A DNA stretch of 64,000 nt from Sphingobacteriaceae bacterium GW460-11-11-14-LB5 (GTDB lineage Bacteria; Bacteroidota; Bacteroidia; Sphingobacteriales; Sphingobacteriaceae): the NCBI GenBank assembly GCA_002151545.1, contig CP021237.1:2480001-2544000 (forward strand). Direction: 5' to 3'. Shown in pieces: positions 8,616-17,458 of the stretch. Position 1 is the first letter of the stretch. Each line of letters starts with the position of its first letter. The translations under genes and the position numbers were made by a program. The notes below the pieces were generated by a model. The model saw nothing but the letters and a program-made list of their open reading frames with translations, was not told the DNA's origin and did not search any database.

Positions 8616-9899
8616 CTAATTTTGTGTTGATTCAAGGCCTTTTATCAACTGCAATAACTCATGTTTTTCTTCAGCCTCTAATTCTATCCGGCCATTAAAC
8701 ATTTCAAAAATCTCATCACGTAGGTTTGAGCGCATTAAAAGATCGATCAGGCGTACCAAAGTTTTCTTCTGATCGGTATTTAAACTGCTAAACAATTTGG
8801 GTTCAATTTCATATAATGCCTTAATCAAATTAACCAGGGCTGGTTTCCTTAATTCTTTTTCCCTTTCGGTGGCATAAACCGGAAAGATCTCTTCCTGTTC
8901 GTAAGTTTCAACCAAGCGATTGGCATACTCTTTTAAAAATGGTTTACGTTTACCTTTAAGATATTCTGTTAGTGCTTTAATTACAAATCTATATTCGGCC
9001 GAAGATTTAGCGGCACCAAATATGGCTACCTGTCCTTCATTTTCGAAACTCTTAAAATCGAAATCACGAAAAAAATCACTTTCGATGTAAACACTATGGA
9101 AATAATCGTCGCTCTTTTTATTTAAGGTAGTGTAATCCTTATAAATTTCTTCTCCTTCGGCTAAAAAATAATATTTAGACAGTTCTTTGTGCAAATTTTC
9201 TTTCCAGTGCACATATTTAATTTTAAAAGTAACGGCCGTATCGAGATAAAAAAGATTAAACTCTTCTAAGGTTTTAACATTGCTGCTAAAATCTAATGTT
9301 TCGCCATTTACAATAATTGAATAATTTTTATGCTTATTCAATTCAATAAACCAACAGAATTCGTTTATCAAAAAAGGAAGTACCGTTTCTTCCATATCTT
9401 GCAGGCTGATCCTCAAATTGGCAAAAGAAACTGTTGTCCCGGTCTCACCAACACCAGTCGGGGCAGCAGTAAAATCGTGGCTATAACTATTTAAACCACC
9501 AGTGCTAATTTTTATTTCACCATAACGAAAGCCCTGCGCTGATTGGTAAGTGGTATGCCAAACGGCATCATGCGCAAAGGTAAAAAACGTAAGTCTCCCT
9601 ACCCCGTTACGGCCATGCATTTTAGAAGTATGCTTGGGCGCCACAATCTGGATAGATTTTTCAGATTCAAAAAAGGGATCGAATTTTTGCTGTAAACGAT
9701 CAAAATTGATTCCATATCCATTATCAGCAATGGTGAGCTCCTCCAAAAGACCAAGCGGATTGGCTACATAATCTACGCGTATGGTATTTGCATTGGCATC
9801 AAAACCATTCCAGATGTATTCGGCAATGGCTTGCTTTTCATTATAGTTTTTAAGTACCTTTTGTATTCCCTTTGAAGTGATATTAACCTTTACCGACAT
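8616..9899 (-). CDS. GHKL-type ATPase, MutL/MORC-like (paraMORC-like)
   Basis: The 427-residue cytoplasmic protein has a complete Bergerat ATP-binding fold: motif I with Glu27, Asn31 and Asp34 (YIWNGFDAN), motif II DNGYGI (59-64), and the glycine-rich lid GRNGVGR (96-102). A segment resembling a ribosomal S5-like domain follows, and then a charged helical C-terminus without a recognised domain. The arrangement of an Hsp90/MutL-like head with no endonuclease or MutL C-terminal domain resembles the prokaryotic relatives of MORC ATPases. I chose the ATG at 9899 because SVKVNITSKG is the usual first strand; the upstream ATG at 9929 adds only a short hydrophobic tail. The neighbours give no functional hint. 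Some such proteins occur in defence or DNA-handling loci, but none is seen here. Confidence 0.75.
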   Translation of the reverse strand: MSVKVNITSKGIQKVLKNYNEKQAIAEYIWNGFDANANTIRVDYVANPLGLLEELTIADNGYGINFDRLQQKFDPFFESEKSIQIVAPKHTSKMHGRNGVGRLTFFTFAHDAVWHTTYQSAQGFRYGEIKISTGGLNSYSHDFTAAPTGVGETGTTVSFANLRISLQDMEETVLPFLINEFCWFIELNKHKNYSIIVNGETLDFSSNVKTLEEFNLFYLDTAVTFKIKYVHWKENLHKELSKYYFLAEGEEIYKDYTTLNKKSDDYFHSVYIESDFFRDFDFKSFENEGQVAIFGAAKSSAEYRFVIKALTEYLKGKRKPFLKEYANRLVETYEQEEIFPVYATEREKELRKPALVNLIKALYEIEPKLFSSLNTDQKKTLVRLIDLLMRSNLRDEIFEMFNGRIELEAEEKHELLQLIKGLESTQN

Positions 9900-9955
9900 A
9901 CTTACTAAATTAATTAGCAAATATATCATTATATTTTAATCATTTAGAGGCTTGC

Positions 9956-9971
9956 TTATAACGAGTTATAA
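9956..9971. repeat. Short perfect palindrome
   Basis: A 7-bp perfect inverted repeat (TTATAAC / GTTATAA) with a 2-bp centre lies between the FimB-like lipoprotein gene and the GHKL ATPase gene. It could be an operator or simply AT-rich chance; nothing else supports a role. Confidence 0.25.
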
Positions 9972-9992
9972 ACACAGCATGAAATGGCCGGT

Positions 9993-10886
9993 TTAAAGTG
10001 TTACAAGTGTAGTATCAGCCAGCCATTTATCATTAATCACAAAGCTAAACCCAACTTTCCCAATAGGTTCCAGTAATTTGCCCTTTACCACCGTTCTTTT
10101 ATTTTTATAAACCGGAACAGAAAGCGAGCGCCTTCTTCCACCACCGCTCACTTCAATTTCCAAAGGTTTATCGGTACGGAGAATATAAATACTAATTGGG
10201 CCTTTTGTGTTATTTACGATATAACCAAAATCATTTTCAATACTGCCAAATGATGTTTTTGCGGCAAACAGATAACCTGTTGCTTCATTATTTACATCAA
10301 CTTCGTAATTGGCTACATCTTCTACAAGCACTTCCAGCTTACCCACAATCCTTTCCATATTTAAATTAATAGTCTGATTGGCATTTATGGTGTTCATAAT
10401 GGTTGCTACAAACGTATCATCTGTTTTGTATAATTTTTCGGATGGAGACTGATTAGGTTGCCAATATTGCATATTTCCCTCATTAAAAGGCAAAATAACG
10501 GTATTGGTAGCACCCTGATAAAATTGATTAATGCCAAATAACGACCGAGAACCGATAGCCACAAAATTATAGGTATTAAGCGGAAGGTCTAAACTAAGTT
10601 CCCCAAAATTAGGATCGGTAGCGAGCTGGGTAACACGGGTATACTCTTGTCCGGTAAACGATTGATAAACCACAATGGTTAACTGTTTAATCAGGTCTTT
10701 AAGCGGGGCATTTACCGCATCCCCTGCCGTTCCCAGATCATTATTAGCCCCCGTAACCATAAATTTTACAGTTTGTTTTTTGCCTCCTTCTTCCGGATGT
10801 TCATTAATATTTTTCTTACACGAAAGCATTGCCAGGCTGGCAAGCATCAAAAAAATGAGTCTTTTTAAAAAGTAATTTGTTTTCAT
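9993..10886 (-). CDS. FimB/Mfa2-like surface lipoprotein
   Basis: The 297-residue protein has a lipoprotein signal (LASLAMLSC, cysteine followed by KK). It contains an N-terminal beta domain starting TVKFMVTG and a hydrophobic middle segment LNMERIVGKLEVLVED. That segment matches the pattern of fimbrillin-associated anchor/tip proteins of Bacteroidota (FimB/Mfa2 and related Mfa1-like families). Those proteins work with fimbrillin subunits, but no fimbrillin or assembly gene is in this window, so it may act alone as a cell-surface protein. The assignment is by motif resemblance only. Its promoter is expected in the 155 bp between it and the antiporter gene. Confidence 0.55.
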   Translation of the reverse strand: MKTNYFLKRLIFLMLASLAMLSCKKNINEHPEEGGKKQTVKFMVTGANNDLGTAGDAVNAPLKDLIKQLTIVVYQSFTGQEYTRVTQLATDPNFGELSLDLPLNTYNFVAIGSRSLFGINQFYQGATNTVILPFNEGNMQYWQPNQSPSEKLYKTDDTFVATIMNTINANQTINLNMERIVGKLEVLVEDVANYEVDVNNEATGYLFAAKTSFGSIENDFGYIVNNTKGPISIYILRTDKPLEIEVSGGGRRRSLSVPVYKNKRTVVKGKLLEPIGKVGFSFVINDKWLADTTLVTL

Positions 10887-11041
10887 AGCTTTATTTCATC
10901 AGATAAACGACATCCGAAATTACAGCTATGTAGTGTAAACATGTATGTGTAACACCGCACAATGTGGGCACATTACGCGACTATGATTACACATTTAATT
11001 GGATAAAATTGAGCAATGGTACCGTAAAGAGAAGCTGATGT

Positions 11042-12658
11042 TTAGGCATCCCGCTGACTAAAATGCCGGCGAAGTTTTTCTTCTTCCAGATCGAGCAGCT
11101 CTAACTGTTCTTTGATCAGTTCATCATTAATCTGCTCTTTTTTGTTTAACCCTTTCAATAAAATACGCTGTTCAGCCATGATATCTTCAAGTGCAACGCG
11201 ATAATCGTGGTAAAAGCCCTCAGCCCGTGAAATGTTTTCTTCTTTTTCCCAATCCCGCAACAATTCCATTTCTGCCTCAATACGAATTTTTATCGATCTG
11301 ATCATATCATTATGCAATAAGGCATCGTGGTATTTTTCATCCAGGATCTTAAGTGATAACATGGACAATTTCTTTCTCACCATTTGTTTTTGTTGTTCGA
11401 AAGAAACTGTATAATCCGGATCGGGCATATCTACCCATTTTATTAATGCTGGTAATGTTAAGCCTTGCAAAACCAAAGTAACCAATATCACACTGAAGGT
11501 AATAAACAAGATTAAGTTACGCTGGGGAAAAGCTTCACCCGACTTTAAAGCCACCGGAATAGAAAGTGCTGCAGCCAAAGAAACCACCCCTCTCATTCCT
11601 GCCCAACCAAAAAGCAAAGGTGCTTTCCAGCTTGGATTTGGATCAGCTGTGGTGATATAACGGCTAATGAAACGTGTGAAGTATAAAGCACCATAGGTAC
11701 TGGCTAACCTGGTGACAATTAAAACCGTGCAAATAATAGCGCTATAGCGGATGGCGGGTAAAAGGCCATCATTACCCAGGCCATGAATAATAACCGGAAA
11801 TTCTAAGCCAATTAATAAAAAAACAAAGCCATTCAATACAAAAGCCACGGCTTCCCAAACATTTATGCCCTGCAGCCGGCTCCTATGGGTCAAAATACGG
11901 TCTCTGCGGGCCGAAAGAAACAAACCTCCACTCACTACCGCCAATACACCAGAAAACTCAAATTCCTCTGCAGTGATGTACATGACATAGGGCGTTAAAA
12001 AAGTAAGGATAATATCAATATTGGTAGTGGTAGGTAACCACCGGTGTAGCGCGTAAAAAACTAAGGCCACCGCAATTCCGATCAAAATGCCCATTACAAT
12101 AACCAGCACAAAATTACCTGCAGCCTTACTAAATACGAAACTTCCGGTCATTACGGCTGCTAATGCAAAGCGGAATACCACCAAACTGGATGCATCGTTT
12201 AGTAAACTTTCGCCTTCTAATATGGTGGTGAGCCTTTTAGGTACTTTAACATTTTTAAGTATGGCCGATGCGGATACGGCATCTGGTGGAGAAATAATGC
12301 CACCTAACAAAAAGCCCAGGGCCCATGTAAAACCTGGTATCAGGCTTTGAGAAATTAGCGCTACAATACTGGAGGTAAAAATAACAATTGGAAAAGCAAA
12401 ACTGCTGATTACCCTACGCCATTTCCAGAAATCTTTCCACGAAGTATTCCATGCTGCCTCATACAGCAACGGTGGTAAAAAGATTACAAATATGAGTTCT
12501 GGTTCAATTTCAATGTTGCGAAGGATCGGTAAAAAACTTAATGCTAAACCGGCTATGACCAACACAATAGGATATGCCACACGGATTTTTTGTGCCAGCA
12601 TGACAACAAACAGAATAATTGCAAGTAAGAAAGCGTATTGTATAATGAGTTGATGCAT
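11042..12658 (-). CDS. Na+/H+ antiporter, CPA1 family
   Basis: The 538-residue inner-membrane protein has about twelve transmembrane segments and the CPA1 signatures IFLPPLLYEAAWNTSW, GGIISPPDAVSASAILK and LEGESLLNDASSLVVFR. The ND pair in the last motif is the ion-binding site in this family. The last ~120 residues are a charged, helical cytoplasmic tail rich in Glu and Lys. I start at 12658 (MHQLIIQYAF) because it places the first helix at the N-terminus; the frame extends to 12709 without adding useful sequence. It would exchange cytoplasmic Na+ (or K+) for H+ and is probably monocistronic. Divergent from it lies the receptor gene at 12814. Confidence 0.9.
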   Translation of the reverse strand: MHQLIIQYAFLLAIILFVVMLAQKIRVAYPIVLVIAGLALSFLPILRNIEIEPELIFVIFLPPLLYEAAWNTSWKDFWKWRRVISSFAFPIVIFTSSIVALISQSLIPGFTWALGFLLGGIISPPDAVSASAILKNVKVPKRLTTILEGESLLNDASSLVVFRFALAAVMTGSFVFSKAAGNFVLVIVMGILIGIAVALVFYALHRWLPTTTNIDIILTFLTPYVMYITAEEFEFSGVLAVVSGGLFLSARRDRILTHRSRLQGINVWEAVAFVLNGFVFLLIGLEFPVIIHGLGNDGLLPAIRYSAIICTVLIVTRLASTYGALYFTRFISRYITTADPNPSWKAPLLFGWAGMRGVVSLAAALSIPVALKSGEAFPQRNLILFITFSVILVTLVLQGLTLPALIKWVDMPDPDYTVSFEQQKQMVRKKLSMLSLKILDEKYHDALLHNDMIRSIKIRIEAEMELLRDWEKEENISRAEGFYHDYRVALEDIMAEQRILLKGLNKKEQINDELIKEQLELLDLEEEKLRRHFSQRDA

Positions 12659-12813
12659 AAAATTTCTGGCTTGGTCTAAAATACAAATTTGATCTGAATG
12701 CCAAACCATTCGGATTATGTTCTTTTTTGAGATAAAATTTGGATTTACTGTTATAAAGCTATAATTTCTCCCCTGTAATAAGTCATCCCTGCTTTTTTAC
12801 ATTGGTTTAATTA

Positions 12814-14400
12814 ATGAAGACCATTTTTATTCTTATCGCTTTCTTAATAGAAGGCAGCCTTTGCATGGCTCAACCGGTGATTCAGGTGGAGAAACAAACT
12901 TTTGATAATATTGGCAAAGCAGGATACTTTTGGCAGGATACGCTCAAAACAACATCTTTTGAAAAGGTAGCGCAACTTAAGTCAGCTTATTTTTCAAAAG
13001 GCAAGTCAGCAATTTTTAATGGCGGAACCAGCGGAAAAGTATGGTGGATGAAATTCCGTTTTACCAAAAACACCCAAACGATTCCTTATCTGTTTATCAA
13101 TTATGCAAATATCGATTCCATCAGCGTATTTTATCGCGATAAACTCGGTAAGCTAATCCAGATCAATTCTGGTATGTTCAACCTGAAACAAAATGATAAC
13201 ATTCTGGGTACAGGCTATGTTTTCCCTTTACAACAGGCACAAGAACCTGTTGGCGAAGTATATGTGAGAATGCGGGCCATGAATACTTTACTGGTACCTG
13301 TTAAACTGGTTACCGAATCGGTATTGAACCATGCTTTATTTAAAGCACATAGTTTACAGCCTATTTACATGGGTATTGAATTAATGATTCTCATTTTTCA
13401 TGTTTTTATGTTCGTTGTTACACGAAGTAAACTCTTTGCACTTTATACAGCGCGGATTATTTTGCTCTATTTTATTGTCATGGTTTGCTATCTTCAAGGT
13501 TATGGCTTACTGCTGAACCAGGCAATCGCCAGGTTTATTGTAGTGCATGCTCATTTTTTTATTGCCCTCGGCTATATTTGTACGGTGCTGTTTAACAGTT
13601 ATTTTTTAAAACTCAGGCGGCAACTCCCTCAGTTGCATCAATTCTTTAAGGTTTTAATGTTTGGATGGGCTTTAATTCTAATCTGCTCTTTATGGGATGC
13701 CAGAAACATCACCAATGTATTTACACAGGTATTGTTTTTATTAACTTCTTTACTTTTTCTTTTCAGTAGTGTTAAAGTTATCATCATCCGCGGATATGCC
13801 AAAAACAATCCACTCATCTGGTGTTACGTACTCGGATGGATTCCTGTAGCGCTGATTTCGATTTACCTTGTTTTTTGTTTAACGGAATTCATCCCCTTTC
13901 AATCCTACAGTTTTAATTTACTCACTTTGGCCGGAATAATTGAAGGAATACTCATCAGCCTTGGCCTTTACGGACAACGTTTAAGGTTATTAACGCGGCA
14001 TAATGCGCATTTCCGGCGACAACGGATCCTGCTTCAGGAACAGGTGGAAGGTTATCGTAAACAACTCGACGCAAAAACAGAAAAACCTGTTGAGCAGCTT
14101 TCGCTAAAAGCACTTATAGAACTTGCTCATGCCAAAGACCCATCGTTTATGAAACGCTTTAGTGAGGCTGAACCTGTATTTATCGAAAGGCTGCTTGAGA
14201 TTTCACCTCAGCTATTACCCGTAGAATTAACACTTTGTGCTTACATCAGGTTAAATTTCGATACTAAAGAAATTGCCAGGACCTGTAAACTCAGTGTGCG
14301 TTCGGTTGAAAGCCGTAAATACAGAATTCGGAAAAAACTTGGCATAGATGGTGAAACAAATATGCTCACCTGGATGTTAGACCTCACCAAATCGTCCTAA
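12814..14400 (+). CDS. 7TM-DISM receptor with C-terminal LuxR-like HTH
   Basis: The 528-residue protein has a signal peptide, an extracytoplasmic beta-sandwich (about residues 25-165, 7TMR-DISMED2 type) with KVWWMKFRFT and LFINYANIDSISVFY, then seven hydrophobic helices (about 185-395). A coiled-coil linker (about 405-430) and a helix-turn-helix of the LuxR/GerE kind (about 470-520; LPVELTLCAYIRL, TKEIARTCKLSVRSVESRK) follow. Such fusions sense an external ligand and act directly on DNA from the membrane, or are released. It could regulate an adjacent gene; the antiporter (divergent) and the zipper/receiver pair (downstream) are candidates. The ligand is unknown. Confidence 0.75.
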   Translation: MKTIFILIAFLIEGSLCMAQPVIQVEKQTFDNIGKAGYFWQDTLKTTSFEKVAQLKSAYFSKGKSAIFNGGTSGKVWWMKFRFTKNTQTIPYLFINYANIDSISVFYRDKLGKLIQINSGMFNLKQNDNILGTGYVFPLQQAQEPVGEVYVRMRAMNTLLVPVKLVTESVLNHALFKAHSLQPIYMGIELMILIFHVFMFVVTRSKLFALYTARIILLYFIVMVCYLQGYGLLLNQAIARFIVVHAHFFIALGYICTVLFNSYFLKLRRQLPQLHQFFKVLMFGWALILICSLWDARNITNVFTQVLFLLTSLLFLFSSVKVIIIRGYAKNNPLIWCYVLGWIPVALISIYLVFCLTEFIPFQSYSFNLLTLAGIIEGILISLGLYGQRLRLLTRHNAHFRRQRILLQEQVEGYRKQLDAKTEKPVEQLSLKALIELAHAKDPSFMKRFSEAEPVFIERLLEISPQLLPVELTLCAYIRLNFDTKEIARTCKLSVRSVESRKYRIRKKLGIDGETNMLTWMLDLTKSS

Positions 14401-14494
14401 ATAATATACAAAAATAAATTGATTTTTCTCTGTCCTTATTTCAATAACAAATAACCTAAAATTACTTAACCATCTTTAAAACAACAACTTGCAT

Positions 14495-14506
14495 CTACGT
14501 GCGTAG
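14495..14506. promoter_or_regulatory. Possible dyad operator with repeated TGCGTA words
   Basis: The sequence CTACGTGCGTAG is a 5-bp inverted repeat with a 2-bp centre; the word TGCGTA recurs just after it and again near 14790-14810. It lies between a membrane receptor with a LuxR-like HTH and the zipper/receiver pair, so a regulator could bind here. No factor is identified; this is inference only. Confidence 0.2.
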
Positions 14507-14603
14507 AAATGCGTATCCCCATAAGCAAGCTGCCGCACCCTCTTTGCATATAGCTATTTAGAGTGCACGCGGTGCGATACCGTTTTTTAACCAAACAGGC
14601 TTA

Positions 14604-14711
14604 ATGCATTTTGTCTGGGTTGTACTCGCTTTTTTAGCCATGTCGACAGAAACGGTCTTTTCCGGGATGATTTGTTACACGCCTGACGGCATGGCTTATT
14701 TAAAACGCTAA
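14604..14711 (+). CDS. Possible 35-residue hydrophobic peptide
   Basis: The ORF encodes a 35-residue peptide whose first half is hydrophobic (MHFVWVVLAFLAMSTETVF) and whose second half holds a single cysteine and ends in YLKR. This could be one membrane-spanning small protein, but it is short and stands alone, so chance is quite possible. Confidence 0.2.
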   Translation: MHFVWVVLAFLAMSTETVFSGMICYTPDGMAYLKR

Positions 14712-14951
14712 TTCATCAAAAACTATATATAATGAACTCAAATGCCAATTACATTTCACCCTTCTCACTGAAATCCAAATATTTAAAGTTGGTGCGTATT
14801 AGTGCGTAGCCAAAAATTTTGATAACTCTAAAACGCTCTATTTCTTTGTCCCTATCCCTAATTGAAAACATTTTAAAATATTGCTGTGCCGCAGGAGGTC
14901 TAGACAGGGGACGGTTTAGCCTTCTGTGCAAACAGCATCCGAAAACCAACC

Positions 14952-15269
14952 ATGAAACCGACTAACAGCCCTGCTAAAATTATTGGCAGCATCCAGGAAT
15001 TTTACAACGGCAGAGATCCCGAAGAAATTTATACTGCCTTAGCAATTGATAAAAACTGTTTTGACAGCTGGATAAGAGATTTTGGGAGCATAGCCCATGA
15101 ACTTATGGAGCTGAGAGATGAAAACGAAACACTTAGAACCATGTTTACCAATTTAAGTCTGGTGAACCAGAGTTTACGCAACTCGCTTGACAGCCTCACC
15201 AGAACAGACTCGAAAATATTTGAGTTATTGCTAAAAAAAAGAGGTACTGGTAATCTTAGCTTTCCTTAA
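14952..15269 (+). CDS. Small HTH-plus-zipper protein resembling IS3-type OrfA
   Basis: The 105-residue protein has an N-terminal segment that could be helix-turn-helix (residues about 8-45, with DPEEIYTALAIDKNCFDSWI). A leucine-zipper-like stretch follows (about 50-90: ELMELRDENETLRTMFTNLS then LVNQSLRNSL). This order and the heptad pattern resemble the OrfA proteins of IS3-family elements, yet no OrfB, inverted repeat or target duplication is next to it. It stands 15 bp before a CheY-like receiver gene and is probably cotranscribed with it. It may be a domesticated or lookalike DNA-binding protein; no function is assigned. Confidence 0.6.
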   Translation: MKPTNSPAKIIGSIQEFYNGRDPEEIYTALAIDKNCFDSWIRDFGSIAHELMELRDENETLRTMFTNLSLVNQSLRNSLDSLTRTDSKIFELLLKKRGTGNLSFP

Positions 15270-15284
15270 CAAATCATACAAAAA

Positions 15285-15674
15285 ATGTTCTCCCTATCCC
15301 AACCAAAAATATTAATTATTGAAGATCATCCTGCCACGCTTGACGCCATAAAGATGATCTTCGAATTTGAAGGCTACATTACCATGAACCTTTCCAGTGC
15401 GATGGATTTACATAGCAAGGTTGCTGCTTTCCAACCCGATATTATTTTAATCGATAATATGTTGGGTATGACCGACGGAAGGGCGATATGTACAGAACTA
15501 AAGCTATCGGTACATGGTTCCATTCCTATCCTGCTCATGTCATCACGAAATGGCATTCATAAGGGTGCTTATTACAAAACGCATTGGGATGATTACATAG
15601 AAAAACCCTTTGAAATGGAAGCCATTACGCAAAGGGTTCGCATGCTTTTATCTAAAAAAGCCCAGCAAGATTAA
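15285..15674 (+). CDS. Single-domain response regulator (CheY-like receiver)
   Basis: The 129-residue protein is a receiver domain with no output domain. The acidic pair is at residues 13-14 (ILIIEDHP), the phosphoacceptor is Asp57 (DIILIDNML), Ser86 is in LLMSS and Lys108 is in EKPF. It probably signals by phosphorylation-dependent protein contact. It follows the zipper protein by 15 bp, which is a plausible partner, and converges with cysM with 10 bp between their stops. The cognate kinase is not in the immediate neighbourhood. Confidence 0.9.
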   Translation: MFSLSQPKILIIEDHPATLDAIKMIFEFEGYITMNLSSAMDLHSKVAAFQPDIILIDNMLGMTDGRAICTELKLSVHGSIPILLMSSRNGIHKGAYYKTHWDDYIEKPFEMEAITQRVRMLLSKKAQQD

Positions 15675-15684
15675 TGATTTATCC

Positions 15685-16557
15685 TCAACCAAAAAGATCG
15701 CTGCTTAGGTAGCGGTCTCCCCGGTCACAAGCAATAAAAACAATAGTTCCTTTATCCAGTTCGCTGGCCAGCTTCAATGCAGCTGCACAGGCACCGCCTG
15801 AGCTCATTCCTGCAAATAAACCTTCTTCTTTAGCCATTCGTCTCGACATTAGGGTTGCTTCTTCCTGTGCAATATCCATTACCCGGTCTACCCTTAGCGG
15901 ATCGAATATTTTTGGCAAATATTCTTCAGGCCAACGCCTGATGCCTGGAATTGAAGAACCTTCAGTGGGTTGACAGCCAATAATCTGAATATCGTTATTT
16001 TTTTCCTTAAAAAACCTCGAACAACCCATAATGGTGCCTGTTGTCCCCATGGAGCTTACAAAATGTGTAATCTCTCCTTCGGTATCCCTCCATATTTCAG
16101 GTCCGGTTGTTTTATAATGAGCCAGGTAATTATCTGGATTGGCAAATTGATTTAATAAAAAATATCCTTTTGAAACGCCTTTTTCTTCTGCATAATCCCT
16201 GCAATCTTCAATACTTTCCAACAGGGTTACTTTTGCGCCGAAGGCTTCCATCGTTACCTTACGTTCGCGTGTTGAATTGGCTGGCATCACCAGTTCAATT
16301 TCTAAGTTATATAAACTTGCAATCATGGCCAATGCAATGCCGGTGTTACCACTTGTAGCCTCTACCAGTTTAGTTCCTGGCACTACATCACCCCGTTCTA
16401 TTGCACTTCTGATCATATTGAGCGATGCCCTATCTTTAACACTACCGCCCGGATTGTTTCCTTCTAATTTGGCAAATACCCGTACAGCTGGGTTAATATT
16501 CAGCTTTTGAAGTTCAGCCATTGGCGTATTTCCGATCAGATCGATTATTCCTGCCAT
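15685..16557 (-). CDS. cysM: Cysteine synthase B (O-acetylserine sulfhydrylase)
   Basis: The 290-residue PLP enzyme makes cysteine from O-acetylserine and sulfide (CysM can also use thiosulfate). The PLP lysine lies in GGSVKDRAS near residue 41, the phosphate/substrate loop in EATSGNTGIALA near residue 65, and the GMSSGGACAAAL segment near residue 245 is typical. The length suits CysM rather than the longer CysK. It follows cysE by 12 bp on the same strand, so the two steps of cysteine synthesis are coexpressed. Confidence 0.93.
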   Translation of the reverse strand: MAGIIDLIGNTPMAELQKLNINPAVRVFAKLEGNNPGGSVKDRASLNMIRSAIERGDVVPGTKLVEATSGNTGIALAMIASLYNLEIELVMPANSTRERKVTMEAFGAKVTLLESIEDCRDYAEEKGVSKGYFLLNQFANPDNYLAHYKTTGPEIWRDTEGEITHFVSSMGTTGTIMGCSRFFKEKNNDIQIIGCQPTEGSSIPGIRRWPEEYLPKIFDPLRVDRVMDIAQEEATLMSRRMAKEEGLFAGMSSGGACAAALKLASELDKGTIVFIACDRGDRYLSSDLFG

Positions 16558-16569
16558 ATTTTAATATAT

Positions 16570-17382
16570 TTAATTGGTTTCTTTATGGTTTCTAATGGTA
16601 ATTATTGGAGAATGATAAGCCGTAGAAAAGGCCGGAATACTTTCAGTAAGCCATACATTTCCCCCGATAATACTATCATGTCCGATGATGGTTTCGCCGC
16701 CTAGTATGGTCGCTCCGGAATAGATAACTACCCTATCCTCTACGGTTGGGTGGCGTTTGCTGCCTGCCAGTGTTTTCTTAACACTTAACGCGCCAAGTGT
16801 TACGCCCTGATAAAGTTTCACATAACGGCCTATTGTACTGGTTTCGCCGATAACAATCCCAGTTCCATGATCGATATGAAAGTACTCGCCAATACTCGCT
16901 GCCGGGTGGATATCGATACCTGTTTTAGAATGGGCATATTCGGTAAGTATCCTCGGAACCAATGGTATACCGAAATTATAAAGCATATGGGCAATCCTGT
17001 AGAAACAGATGGCATAAAAACCCGGATAGGTTCTGATTACCTCAAACCTGCTCTGTGCCGCCGGATCGCCTTCATAAATGGCTACGATATCGGTATTCAA
17101 TACACGGTAAAGCGCTGGTAGTTCTTCAAAAAACTGACCGGCTGCATTTTTACATTCACTATTTTTAAGCCTGCAACTGGCCGATATGATATCATAAAGC
17201 TCAAGTTCCAAAACAGCAATATATTCTTTTACTTCTGTAATCGTTGAAAATACTTTAGGGGAATTTTCTGGAAAAAGTACCTGAATTAACTTTTCTGCCC
17301 AACGGGATATCACTTCATTGGGTGGAATATTTGGTTGTTCAAGAGGGTTCTTAATAATTTGTTCAAAAAAATGGTCTTCCAT
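16570..17382 (-). CDS. cysE: Serine O-acetyltransferase
   Basis: The 270-residue enzyme transfers the acetyl group of acetyl-CoA to L-serine, the first committed step of cysteine synthesis. The C-terminal half is a left-handed beta-helix (about residues 140-255) with the catalytic region IDHGTGIVIGETSTIG, and with VKLYQGVTLGALS and HPTVEDRVVIYSGATILGG in the hexapeptide coils. The N-terminal helical part is longer than in Escherichia coli, which is common in this phylum. The gene heads the cysE-cysM pair. It is separated from the heparinase-like gene by 194 bp that hold the likely promoter. Confidence 0.93.
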   Translation of the reverse strand: MEDHFFEQIIKNPLEQPNIPPNEVISRWAEKLIQVLFPENSPKVFSTITEVKEYIAVLELELYDIISASCRLKNSECKNAAGQFFEELPALYRVLNTDIVAIYEGDPAAQSRFEVIRTYPGFYAICFYRIAHMLYNFGIPLVPRILTEYAHSKTGIDIHPAASIGEYFHIDHGTGIVIGETSTIGRYVKLYQGVTLGALSVKKTLAGSKRHPTVEDRVVIYSGATILGGETIIGHDSIIGGNVWLTESIPAFSTAYHSPIITIRNHKETN

Positions 17383-17458
17383 AACTGGTGGTTATACCGC
17401 TCCGATCTGCTCATCGACTAGGTATATAGATTTAATCGCTAAATGTAAGTTTTGTTTT

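Larger units (their letters stand above)
14401..14951. other. Intergenic stretch with a short dyad and a possible micro-ORF
   Basis: This 551 bp gap between the 7TM-DISM receptor and the zipper protein holds a 35-codon ORF (14604-14711) and a dyad CTACG-TG-CGTAG at 14495-14506. TGCGTA words recur at about 14510 and 14790-14810. A minus-strand ORF of 66 codons at 14749-14949 looks like a chance frame. No RNA gene was recognised. Confidence 0.5.

Noticed and set aside
8616..9899. Anti-phage defence system around the GHKL ATPase
   Set aside because: No nuclease, methylase, reverse transcriptase or other defence gene flanks it; the neighbours are an SGNH hydrolase and a FimB-like lipoprotein.
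9993..10886. Complete fimbrial operon
   Set aside because: Only one FimB/Mfa2-like lipoprotein is present; no fimbrillin or assembly gene adjoins it.
14749..14949. 66-codon minus-strand ORF
   Set aside because: Arg/Pro-rich start and no consistent composition; it lies upstream of the zipper gene on the other strand and looks like a chance frame.
14952..15269. Intact IS3 insertion sequence
   Set aside because: Only an OrfA-like segment is present; no OrfB with a DDE core, no terminal inverted repeats and no target duplication were found.
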